Source of the DNA: JAPLDA01 sp043787975
Lineage (GTDB): Bacteria; Bacteroidota; Bacteroidia; AKYH767-A; 2013-40CM-41-45
Assembly: GCA_043787975.1 (NCBI GenBank)
Contig: JAYVUK010000016.1
Span: 45,984-109,983, forward strand
Direction of reading: 5' to 3'
Length of the DNA stretch: 64,000 nucleotides
The translations under genes were made by a program, and so were the position numbers. The notes beneath the pieces were generated by a model. That model saw only the letters and a program-made list of their open reading frames with translations, searched no databases and was not told the DNA's origin. Positions 44,751 through 52,750 of this stretch are shown here, piece after piece (position 1 is the first letter of the stretch; every line of letters begins with the position of its first letter).

Positions 44751-46772
44751 TTAGTTTATTTTAAAAATATCAATCTGCGCATTTGAGAAAACAGGTGTCA
44801 TCATGGATGTATCACGCAACTGAAATGTATCACCCTTCCATTTATCAAATACAATGTAATTGATCTTATATTCTTTAATAATTTTTTTCGCCTTGTCACT
44901 CGAAGTAGTTGTAAACAACGAATCCATACTCACTTTTCTCGATTCATAATCCGGAAAGTATTGTTTCCCGCCGAGCACAACTGAACGCTCTGAATAAACC
45001 GGTACAAAATCAAAATCATCTTTGTAATAATTTTCTTTCAGTTGTCTCCTGTTGTATGCCAGCATGGCCGTTGTGTTCGTATTTTGTTTGATGAAATGCA
45101 TTCCTTCAAACCAATCTGCAGATAAGGAAGATGCTTTTACAGGATTGGTGAACGGTTGTAACACTTGCAACGTACCACTAAATAACTGCAACAAAAATAT
45201 TCCTATTAGAAAATACTTCAACAACGACTGCTTAGAACTTACCATATAATTATACACAGATGGAACAGCAATAACGCTCAGCAAATACATTCCTGTCAGA
45301 ATGAAATACAATGAATTGTGTTGAGTGAACTGGGGAACAATCGTAAACGAAATCAACGCTCCCGTGATCACTGTAAAAAAAATAATGGTTTCGGTTAAAT
45401 TAATTCTTCGTTTCCATAACTCAGATAACTTTTTGAACATGTAAATAATCCGAAGTCCGAAAATTGAAAACACATAACATACAGATAATAGTAAAATTAT
45501 GACCTGTATTTTAAAACCGACGAGCGATATGCAAACATCATTACCTTTACGAAGAAAATTGGTAACGGCCTCAGATCTTAGCACAGGATAAGCAGGAAAA
45601 AAAATCATACTGTCTGAGGAAAATCCGGATGGTGCAAACCCACTCAGAAATTTAAACACCATTATTCCTGCAATTCCTGACAACATACTTACAAGAAGAA
45701 GCTGTGGTTTTCTCCTGATAAAAAAAACAGCGGCTGCTGACATTCCTCCCACCAGGCATGCCCATGTTGATATTTTATAACAAGCAAGAGAAGCTATACA
45801 AATCACAAAAAGAATGATCTCATTCCATTTCCACTTTTCTTTTTCCGTTCTGAAAAATTCAGCTAATAGGACGAACATCATCATTAACGAAATCACCGTT
45901 GAAGGACTATTGTGCAACCACTCAATACTTTCGATAACGAATAATGGCTGATGTTTAAAGAATATTTTCAGAACTTGATTGACACTATAAAAATCATCAA
46001 GCAGCAACATCGAAACTGCACTAAGCAATGCAACGTTTTCTGAAAATTTCATCGTCAGAACAAGATGATAGGCTGCAAGAGCCATCAGGAAAAAAGAATA
46101 CAATGGAAACACAACCTGGTAAACCGGTAAAACTCCCGCATGGCTTGTCTTCATCACCAATGCCATGATGAGATAATAAAAGTGGTGATAGTTCATTGGA
46201 ACTCCACCGTAATTCATGTTGACGAGATATCCGTAATTTTTAATCGCGATCACCATGCTCATCAAACTTCCTGCATCGGTATCACGTTTCGTATTGAACA
46301 CAAAATTCCAATTCAACATTTGACTGAATTCACGGATGCTGCAAATGATCATGACAAAAAAAAGCAACAAAAAGAATGAGTTAAGCTTGGTTTTATCAAT
46401 TGCTGAAAAACGAAATTGTATTTTTTCATTCTTCATTCTGAACCAGACTATCAAAGCTAAAACCACATTCAATACTGTGATCACGACGCTAAACATCTTG
46501 TGAAGGCCAGCAAAAAAAAGCAGGTAATATAGAAGAGGCGCGAGAGCAAGGCCGATTACATTCCCAAATAAAATAATTCGTAGCCTGTCATTATTCAGAT
46601 TCAATTTCCGATCACTTAGAATCAAGATCAGGCCACCCGGCACCTGTACAAACCATATTAAAACAAAAAACGATGCAACCGTTTGCAGCATGTTCTCGTG
46701 CCTGTAGATGACAAAGGAAATAAACAGGAGCAAGGAAAATATTCCTGCTAATAATGCTTTTGAGAATTTCAT
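44751..46772 (-). CDS. Large multi-spanning membrane protein, possible GT-C glycosyltransferase
   Basis: This 673-residue protein has at least 12 predicted membrane helices and a final soluble stretch of about 110 residues. The first large periplasmic loop contains NTKRDTDAGSLMSMVIAIKN and NMNYGGVPMNYHHFYYLIMA, resembling the acidic-residue loops of GT-C (PMT/GT39-like) transferases. No exact family is recognised. It could add a side-branch sugar at the periplasmic face using a polyprenyl-linked donor. It is coupled by ATGA to rffA. Confidence 0.6.
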   Translation of the reverse strand: MKFSKALLAGIFSLLLFISFVIYRHENMLQTVASFFVLIWFVQVPGGLILILSDRKLNLNNDRLRIILFGNVIGLALAPLLYYLLFFAGLHKMFSVVITVLNVVLALIVWFRMKNEKIQFRFSAIDKTKLNSFFLLLFFVMIICSIREFSQMLNWNFVFNTKRDTDAGSLMSMVIAIKNYGYLVNMNYGGVPMNYHHFYYLIMALVMKTSHAGVLPVYQVVFPLYSFFLMALAAYHLVLTMKFSENVALLSAVSMLLLDDFYSVNQVLKIFFKHQPLFVIESIEWLHNSPSTVISLMMMFVLLAEFFRTEKEKWKWNEIILFVICIASLACYKISTWACLVGGMSAAAVFFIRRKPQLLLVSMLSGIAGIMVFKFLSGFAPSGFSSDSMIFFPAYPVLRSEAVTNFLRKGNDVCISLVGFKIQVIILLLSVCYVFSIFGLRIIYMFKKLSELWKRRINLTETIIFFTVITGALISFTIVPQFTQHNSLYFILTGMYLLSVIAVPSVYNYMVSSKQSLLKYFLIGIFLLQLFSGTLQVLQPFTNPVKASSLSADWFEGMHFIKQNTNTTAMLAYNRRQLKENYYKDDFDFVPVYSERSVVLGGKQYFPDYESRKVSMDSLFTTTSSDKAKKIIKEYKINYIVFDKWKGDTFQLRDTSMMTPVFSNAQIDIFKIN

Positions 46773-47911
46773 CCTTTATAAAATGAAATGATCGTTTCTG
46801 AAACCAGTTGAGTATCTTCTTCTGATAATTCGTAATACATTGGCAAGCGTAGTAAGCAATCTGAATAATGATCTGAAAAAGGAAGCTCGCGACCATCATG
46901 TTTTGCATCGTAGTATGGACTTTTATGAAGCGATAAATAATGAAAGACGGTGAAAATATTTTGCTTCTTCAGGAAATCCACAAGGTTCGTTCTTTCGCTA
47001 AGACTGCCGCAAACAATATAAAACATGTGCGCATTGTTGGTGGCATAATCCGGAATAAACGGCAACTTAATCTTCCCTTCCTTTTCCAAGGACGAAAGCG
47101 CATCCTTATACACATTCCAAATCCGTTTCCGTTTCTTTTGAATGTCATCCAGTTTTTCAAGTTGTGCAAACAGGAACGCCGCAATAATATCAGACGGAAG
47201 AAACGATGATCCGATATCCACCCAACCATATTTATCCACTTCTCCCCTGAAAAATGCTGACCGGTTCGTTCCCTTCTCGCGAATAACTTCAGCACGCTCA
47301 AAGTATTTTTCGCTATTGATCACAATCATTCCGCCCTCTCCACTAATTACATTTTTTGTTTCGTGAAATGAAAAAGCAGCCATGTCTCCGAAGCTTCCTA
47401 GCGGTCGCGCTTTATAGTAACTGTCAATTGCCTGTGCAGCATCTTCAACAATATGCACGTGATGCTTTTTCGCAATTGAAATAAGCTTGTCCATGTCACA
47501 TGCAATACCGGCATAATGAACAGGAATAATCACTTTCGTTTTTGAAGTGATGAGTGCTTCAACCTGGTCAATATCAAGATTGGGATTTTCCTTTGCACTG
47601 TCCACGAAAACAATCTTGGCTCCCCTTAACACAAATGCATTCACTGTTGACACGAATGTGTACGAAGGACAAATCACTTCATCACCCGGCTGAATATCCA
47701 ATAACAAAGCAGCCATCTCCAATGCATCCGTACATGAAGTAGTAAGGAGTACTTTTTTAAAACCGTATCGAATTTGAAAAAAATCATGACACTTTTTGGT
47801 GAAAATTCCATCACCTGAAATTTTCATGCTACGCAAAGCTTCCCTGATATAGTCAGTTTCTTTACCAACCATGTAGGGCTTATTGAATCCTATCAATTTT
47901 TTATCACTCAT
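46769..47911 (-). CDS. rffA: dTDP-4-amino-4,6-dideoxygalactose transaminase (RffA/WecE-like)
   Basis: This 380-residue PLP enzyme of the DegT/DnrJ/EryC1 family has FVDSAKENPNLD, VEDAAQ (Asp157) and FSFHETKNVISGEGGMI with the Schiff-base Lys186. The SFHETKN wording is characteristic of RffA/WecE, which makes TDP-4-amino-4,6-dideoxy-D-galactose from TDP-4-keto-6-deoxy-glucose with glutamate. rmlA and rmlB, needed for the precursor, are not in this window. The acetyltransferase gene two positions downstream could N-acetylate the product. Confidence 0.85.
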   Translation of the reverse strand: MSDKKLIGFNKPYMVGKETDYIREALRSMKISGDGIFTKKCHDFFQIRYGFKKVLLTTSCTDALEMAALLLDIQPGDEVICPSYTFVSTVNAFVLRGAKIVFVDSAKENPNLDIDQVEALITSKTKVIIPVHYAGIACDMDKLISIAKKHHVHIVEDAAQAIDSYYKARPLGSFGDMAAFSFHETKNVISGEGGMIVINSEKYFERAEVIREKGTNRSAFFRGEVDKYGWVDIGSSFLPSDIIAAFLFAQLEKLDDIQKKRKRIWNVYKDALSSLEKEGKIKLPFIPDYATNNAHMFYIVCGSLSERTNLVDFLKKQNIFTVFHYLSLHKSPYYDAKHDGRELPFSDHYSDCLLRLPMYYELSEEDTQLVSETIISFYKG

Positions 47912-48843
47912 GCTAGTTTCATGGTTTGATTTTCCAACACCGCAATACCGATCCCTGTTTTCCCATAGCCGTTACCATTGTATAACATGTACAATTTATT
48001 CCTATATGAAATAATACAAGGGTAACATTGCATCTCCTGGTCCCACCCTGTCGTAGCAGGATACAAATCAATCAGTTCATCTTTTCTGTTCCATTTTATT
48101 CCATCATGCGATTGAGCAAAACCTATTTTATAATTTTTACTTTCTTCACTCCCACGGTACGAATACCACATCACGTAACCATTTTCGCTTTTATGCACTC
48201 GTGGAACTGAGATTGCATATTCCAATTTATTTTTAAAATCAATCGCTACGATTCCATCCCGCTTCCAATGAATACCGTCATTTGATTCGGCATACTTAAT
48301 ATGATATGAATGTTTGGGTTTATTATTTTCCATTTCCCACTTCACACAATTGAGGTACCAGATTCTCCATTTACCGAATTGATGATCCACACAACACGAT
48401 GCAGAAAAATGGGGCTCTGTTTCGTTCCTGTCGAGCACAGGACCTTCAAACATTTTTTTGAAATTGATTCCGTCAGAACTTACTGCCAGTCCGATTGAGT
48501 TTCGAAAGGGAACTGTTACACCTAAATTCCAGCCAGTATAATACAGGTAATATTTCGTATCAACCCGGAGGATGCAGGAGGCGGTTACTCCATTGTCATC
48601 AAATGTTCCTAAATTTCCCAACGACAAAATCGGGTCCGTTTGAACATTGCTTACTAATAAGTCTTCCATGTTCAAATCAAAAAAAAAAGGCAGGGAACGG
48701 TTTTGCAGATCGCGTCCGGAAAAATATATTCTGTAAACAGATTCATGCAATGACAAAGCCACCGGCAAATAAGCGTGCGTGATCCCGGGAATATTTCCCT
48801 CAGGATCGAAAACCACTCCTAACTTTTTCCAGCGTTGCATCAT
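47908..48843 (-). CDS. Cytoplasmic five-bladed beta-propeller protein, GH43/32/68-like
   Basis: This 311-residue protein lacks a signal peptide. Repeated blade signatures (YRIYFSGRD, YYLYYTGWN, AVSSDGINFKK, RIWYLNC, AESNDGIHWKR, VMWYSYRGS, QSHDGIKWNR, LYMLYNGNGYG) correspond to the furanosidase-superfamily propeller. Such proteins occur within amino-sugar gene sets, where their role is not established; they lack an obvious reason to be hydrolases in the cytoplasm. It is coupled to rffA by a 4-bp overlap, supporting a shared pathway. Confidence 0.7.
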   Translation of the reverse strand: MMQRWKKLGVVFDPEGNIPGITHAYLPVALSLHESVYRIYFSGRDLQNRSLPFFFDLNMEDLLVSNVQTDPILSLGNLGTFDDNGVTASCILRVDTKYYLYYTGWNLGVTVPFRNSIGLAVSSDGINFKKMFEGPVLDRNETEPHFSASCCVDHQFGKWRIWYLNCVKWEMENNKPKHSYHIKYAESNDGIHWKRDGIVAIDFKNKLEYAISVPRVHKSENGYVMWYSYRGSEESKNYKIGFAQSHDGIKWNRKDELIDLYPATTGWDQEMQCYPCIISYRNKLYMLYNGNGYGKTGIGIAVLENQTMKLA

Positions 48844-48849
48844 GCAGTC

Positions 48850-49509
48850 TTACAAATTTATTTCATCACTTTTTTTATCCAGCAAAACACTTTTTGCAGG
48901 CACATAGACTCCTTTGCTAACGGTATCCTTTGTTTGTACAACTCCTGCTCCAATTAACGTTTCTTCTGCCACCGTTACTTTATGTCCGAGTGTGGCATTC
49001 ACTCCTATAAAACAGAACGATTTAATATGACAATGTCCGCTAACGACAACATGTGAACTGATAAAATTATTGTCATCAATAATTGAATGATGACCAATGT
49101 GATTGCCACTCCAAAGCGTCACGTTATTTCCAATCTTTACAAATGGCTGAATGGTGTTGTCTTCGAAAATAAAACAGTTGTCACCGCTTGGAAATTGAGA
49201 AAGATACGTGCAATGTGAACTGATGTACGAAACCAGTTCATATCCTTTTGACTTTGCCTGGTTGTATTTTTCAGTGCGCACTTTATTCATCTTTGCATAA
49301 CTGATGGCAATGAACATTTTATATTCAGCAGCCGGATATTTTTTTTCAATTTCTTCAAAAGCAGTGACCGGTTTGCCTTCAAATTCTTTTGCATTTACAT
49401 ACTCCTTATCCACTGTAAAGGCAACAACTTCATGTTCAGAATCGATACTGAAATAGTAGTTTGCAATTTGTGCAATGTCTCCCAAACCAAATATGATAAG
49501 TTTTGCCAT
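48850..49509 (-). CDS. NeuD/PglD-like sugar acetyltransferase
   Basis: This 219-residue protein has an N-terminal Rossmann-like domain (KLIIFGLGDIAQIANYYF) followed by hexapeptide repeats from about residue 110 (NCFIFEDNTIQPFVKIGNNV, HIGHHSIIDDNNFISSHVVVSGHCHI, IGVNATLGHKVTVAEETLIGAGVV). The HIGHHS motif holds the catalytic His of PglD-type N-acetyltransferases, which acylate 4-amino sugars. It is probably the partner of the RffA-like transaminase. Confidence 0.85.
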   Translation of the reverse strand: MAKLIIFGLGDIAQIANYYFSIDSEHEVVAFTVDKEYVNAKEFEGKPVTAFEEIEKKYPAAEYKMFIAISYAKMNKVRTEKYNQAKSKGYELVSYISSHCTYLSQFPSGDNCFIFEDNTIQPFVKIGNNVTLWSGNHIGHHSIIDDNNFISSHVVVSGHCHIKSFCFIGVNATLGHKVTVAEETLIGAGVVQTKDTVSKGVYVPAKSVLLDKKSDEINL

Positions 49510-49517
49510 CTCTAAAA

Positions 49518-50426
49518 CTATTTACTTATTTTATTGTTAATCGCCTTCTCATACCTTGATCGCAGCGTCCCTCCTCTTTTTCCGGGTATTTCCAGATCCA
49601 GGTTCAATGCTGCTTCCTTGCCCTTTGTAAATGAAATCAGGTAAAAAGAATTTCCTAACAAATACTCCACCGAAACATCCTGTGCATTTGAAGGAAGCAT
49701 GTGTATAGGCGGCTTATGTTTGTAAAGCGGGTTCGCGTTCTTAATTATTTTGCCGAATAATTTATTGTTTAACCATGGAGCAACACTTTCATCTCCAAAA
49801 ACAATTCTACCATTTGGTTTTGTTACTCTTACCATTTCATCGATTGCTTTCTTCTTTTCCGAAAAAACATTGATACCACCGAAATGAAATACACAATCGA
49901 AGACATTATCCCGGAAAGGCAAATAAGAAGCGTTTGCCACAATGAACTCCTGGTCAGATTTTGCTTTGTTGAATTTTTTTCTTGCTATTTGAAGAAGACC
50001 GGCCGTTAGATCCAGGTTAAAAAGTTTACCCTTGTCACCTAACTCTTTTAGGATATACTTTAAATCTCCTCCTGTTCCGCAACTGATATTCAAGACAAAC
50101 GAATTCTTTCTTAACCTTAAAGGAGCTATCAGTTTCTTTCTGACATCTTCTTCCTTTTCATAAAATGAACCGAAGAGCCATTTCATGCCTTCATTGTAAA
50201 ACTGAGAATTGATTTCATACTTCGCATTAAAGTCACTGTCAAGACCTGTCAATACAGGAGGATAGGATATATTGATAATACCATTTCCAATTCTATATTC
50301 TTCCAGGGTATGCGCATCTATCAATGAACCGCTGATTATTTTATTTTTCTTTCCTGCGCTTGCCTTTAGTTTAAGCTGTTTTTTAAAAACAGGAGAAACT
50401 AAATATTTTAAATTTTCGATATTCAT
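49518..50426 (-). CDS. SAM-dependent methyltransferase with Trm112-like N-terminus
   Basis: This 302-residue protein begins LKYLVSPVFKKQLKLK...NGIINISYPP, the shape of the small Trm112/UPF0434 domain, though without the Cys pairs. A class I methyltransferase core follows: FVLNISCGTGGDLKYIL (motif I), LFNLDLT, FDCVFHFGGINVFSEKKKAIDEMVRVTKPNGRIVFGDE. Such two-part enzymes occur in secondary-metabolite and sugar pathways. Substrate is unknown. Confidence 0.75.
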   Translation of the reverse strand: MNIENLKYLVSPVFKKQLKLKASAGKKNKIISGSLIDAHTLEEYRIGNGIINISYPPVLTGLDSDFNAKYEINSQFYNEGMKWLFGSFYEKEEDVRKKLIAPLRLRKNSFVLNISCGTGGDLKYILKELGDKGKLFNLDLTAGLLQIARKKFNKAKSDQEFIVANASYLPFRDNVFDCVFHFGGINVFSEKKKAIDEMVRVTKPNGRIVFGDESVAPWLNNKLFGKIIKNANPLYKHKPPIHMLPSNAQDVSVEYLLGNSFYLISFTKGKEAALNLDLEIPGKRGGTLRSRYEKAINNKISK

Positions 50427-50465
50427 ACTATATACTTCGCAGGTGATTGCTTGTGAGAAAGAAAT

Positions 50466-51092
50466 TTATTTTTTTACCAGGATAGTGAATTCGTATAGGG
50501 GATAATCATGAACCAAGGTGATGTACTTTGAATATTGAGTTTTGCAATGATCAAAAAGAAAAAGCGGATCTGCATAATAGAGGTTCTCTTTCATGTATTC
50601 TTTATCTGAATATTTGGTCAACACATTAAATGAAAACCCTTTCCTGCTTTTCTCGTTCATCGTATTCAATGTCGCAAGAACATAATCCAGCCATTCCTTT
50701 TCATCATGTTCCATCTTCACATTAAATATTCCGCTGGAAATGGTGTAATCGGCAATTGCCATCTCATCCGAATCCATTATTTTTTTGAATGTCTTGTTTG
50801 CATACTTTTTAAACGAATCATTTGCCTGGGTAATCATTTCCTGAGAAAGATCATAGCCATCAAATTGAAATTGTTTGAACCCGTTTTCCATCATGTATAA
50901 AAACATGCTTCCATAACCACAACCAAGATCATTGACAGAGAATTGTTTTTGACTCCCGATTATTTTCAGAACCTGTTCGAACCGTATTTTCTGTGATGCT
51001 TCATCCTTCCAATCAACTCCCTGAGGTGTGGCACCGAATTTTTTTATCTTTTCGGAATAATACTGATCAATATCTTTCAGCAACTTATTCAT
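50466..51092 (-). CDS. Class I SAM-dependent methyltransferase
   Basis: The start at 51092 (MNKLLKDIDQYY) gives 208 residues and an 8-bp overlap with the upstream GT2 gene. It shows SVNDLGCGYGSMFLYMM (motif I), FDGYDLSQEMITQAN (motif II) and DYTISSGIFNVKM. Homologues appear in O-antigen loci next to WbqC and a GT2, the same company kept here, which suggests work on an amino sugar. The family has no agreed reaction. Confidence 0.75.
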   Translation of the reverse strand: MNKLLKDIDQYYSEKIKKFGATPQGVDWKDEASQKIRFEQVLKIIGSQKQFSVNDLGCGYGSMFLYMMENGFKQFQFDGYDLSQEMITQANDSFKKYANKTFKKIMDSDEMAIADYTISSGIFNVKMEHDEKEWLDYVLATLNTMNEKSRKGFSFNVLTKYSDKEYMKENLYYADPLFLFDHCKTQYSKYITLVHDYPLYEFTILVKK

Positions 51093-51999
51093 ATACTTTG
51101 CGCACAATCGTGTACGGCCGGTTCTTCACTTCAATAAATATTTTTGAAAGATAAATTCCTACAATTCCAATGGAGAAAATAATAATTCCTCCAATGAAAA
51201 GGATGGTTGTGATCACCGATGTCCAACCGACAAATGCACCGTAAAATATTTTCTGAGCAACAATGGCAATGAAAGCGATCAAAGAAATAAGCGTGATAAA
51301 CATTCCCAAATAAAAAATGTAAACTAACGGACGGCTGCTAAATGAGACCAGGAAATTAATCGCCATATCAATCCTCCTGTTCAGGTGATAGGTTGTAGTT
51401 CCTTTGTGCAATTTTTTAATGGTGATTCCCTTTTGCTCAAAGCCTGTGAGTGCGCAAAGTCCACCAAATACCAACTCCCTCTCGGTATGCTTAACAAGAT
51501 TCTCAACGTATTGCTTTGTCATTAAACGAGTGAGTACAATATTCCTGGTGATCTTGGTATCGGACAATGAATTAAAAAAATTAAAAAAGAAATTACCACT
51601 CACCCGTTCAAACCATTTACCCTTTCTTACATCCTGAACTCCGTATATAACATCGTACTGAGTTTGATTTTCAATTTCCTTCCAGAACAATCCTAACCAC
51701 TCAGGTTGTTCTTCAAGATCCACATCAATGAGAAATACATAATCGCCCTTCGCATACGAAAGTCCGGTCATGATCGCTTTGTGATGACCAAAATTCCGGG
51801 AGAGATCAAAGACCTTTACATGTGAATCACATTTATGAAGTTCAAGAGCAGCTTGTAACGATTGATCCGGTGAACCATCGTTCACAAAAATAATCTCATA
51901 ACTATCCGAAATTTTCTTTGCTTCCGTTGTAATGCGATCGTAGAACTCCTTTATAAAAGGTTCCGAATGATATAATGTGGTAACAATCGATAGTTTCAT
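51085..51999 (-). CDS. Glycosyltransferase family 2, ArnC/DPM1-like with two membrane helices
   Basis: This 304-residue GT-A enzyme has LSIVTTLYHSEPFIKEF, IIFVNDGSPDQS, DYVFLIDVDLEEQPEW (metal-binding D-x-D) and two C-terminal hydrophobic helices near 228-250 and 262-285. Enzymes of this layout transfer a sugar to polyprenyl phosphate at the inner face. It may supply the polyprenyl-linked donor for the GT-C-like membrane protein at 44751, which is inference. Confidence 0.85.
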   Translation of the reverse strand: MKLSIVTTLYHSEPFIKEFYDRITTEAKKISDSYEIIFVNDGSPDQSLQAALELHKCDSHVKVFDLSRNFGHHKAIMTGLSYAKGDYVFLIDVDLEEQPEWLGLFWKEIENQTQYDVIYGVQDVRKGKWFERVSGNFFFNFFNSLSDTKITRNIVLTRLMTKQYVENLVKHTERELVFGGLCALTGFEQKGITIKKLHKGTTTYHLNRRIDMAINFLVSFSSRPLVYIFYLGMFITLISLIAFIAIVAQKIFYGAFVGWTSVITTILFIGGIIIFSIGIVGIYLSKIFIEVKNRPYTIVRKVYE

Positions 52000-52002
52000 T
52001 TC

Positions 52003-52701
52003 TCAGTTGAAGCTTTTCATATATTTTACTGCATCATTGCCGGTATTAAAGAGAAGATCAAGCATACTCACGCCGTGTTCAAACGGAGGATTCAGCTGTG
52101 GATATTCCTGATAACCTGAATAGTCAAAATAATGAACGGCAATATTTTCTTTTACAAATAAACTCTCATCCATATAGTTTTTCGCAGCAGGTCCACTGTA
52201 ATAATCTGTTGCATCAAGTTGCTTGCACAAATCAACCAACCGTTCTGTTTTCCCTTCCGCTAAAACAAATTCTCCGGAAAAACGAATCGGAGTAACGATT
52301 TTCAGGAACTTACAAATCCCTTCGATAAAGTGATAGTTAATTTCCGAGAGATACTCCGATGTTGCATTGCTATATAATTCTTCTACAAAATCCTTTGTCT
52401 CCTTCCAGCAACCACTCTGAGAATAGCACTGCTTTAATGTTGACCAATGACTTTTATTCCAGGAGGCATCGCTGATTTTTGTTTCGCTAATTTTTTGAAA
52501 AAATTTTCCTTTGACTTCCACGGGAATAGTAAGCCAGTGTAATCCATTCGGAGTTTTGATGAGGTTCCTGTTTCGCCAATCACGTTTTGTAAACTGCATA
52601 TCATCATACAAAATAAATTCGTCCATCGTATTGATAGCATCAAAATATCCCTTCCAGGGAATATAATTTGATTGCGTGATGACGATCTTTTTGCGGTTCA
52701 T
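52003..52701 (-). CDS. WbqC family protein
   Basis: This 232-residue protein opens ITQSNYIPWKGYFDAINTMDEFILYDDMQFTKRDWRNRN, the diagnostic WbqC segment, and closes with FEHGVSMLDLLFNTG. WbqC-like proteins lie in O-antigen and glycosylation loci next to amino-sugar transaminases and are thought to modify amino sugars, but the reaction is not firmly known. Here it is in the same transcript as an RffA-like transaminase. Confidence 0.85.
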   Translation of the reverse strand: MNRKKIVITQSNYIPWKGYFDAINTMDEFILYDDMQFTKRDWRNRNLIKTPNGLHWLTIPVEVKGKFFQKISETKISDASWNKSHWSTLKQCYSQSGCWKETKDFVEELYSNATSEYLSEINYHFIEGICKFLKIVTPIRFSGEFVLAEGKTERLVDLCKQLDATDYYSGPAAKNYMDESLFVKENIAVHYFDYSGYQEYPQLNPPFEHGVSMLDLLFNTGNDAVKYMKSFN

Positions 52702-52750
52702 ACAATGGATTCATTAACTAGTTCACAAAGTGAAATGGAATCTGAAAATT

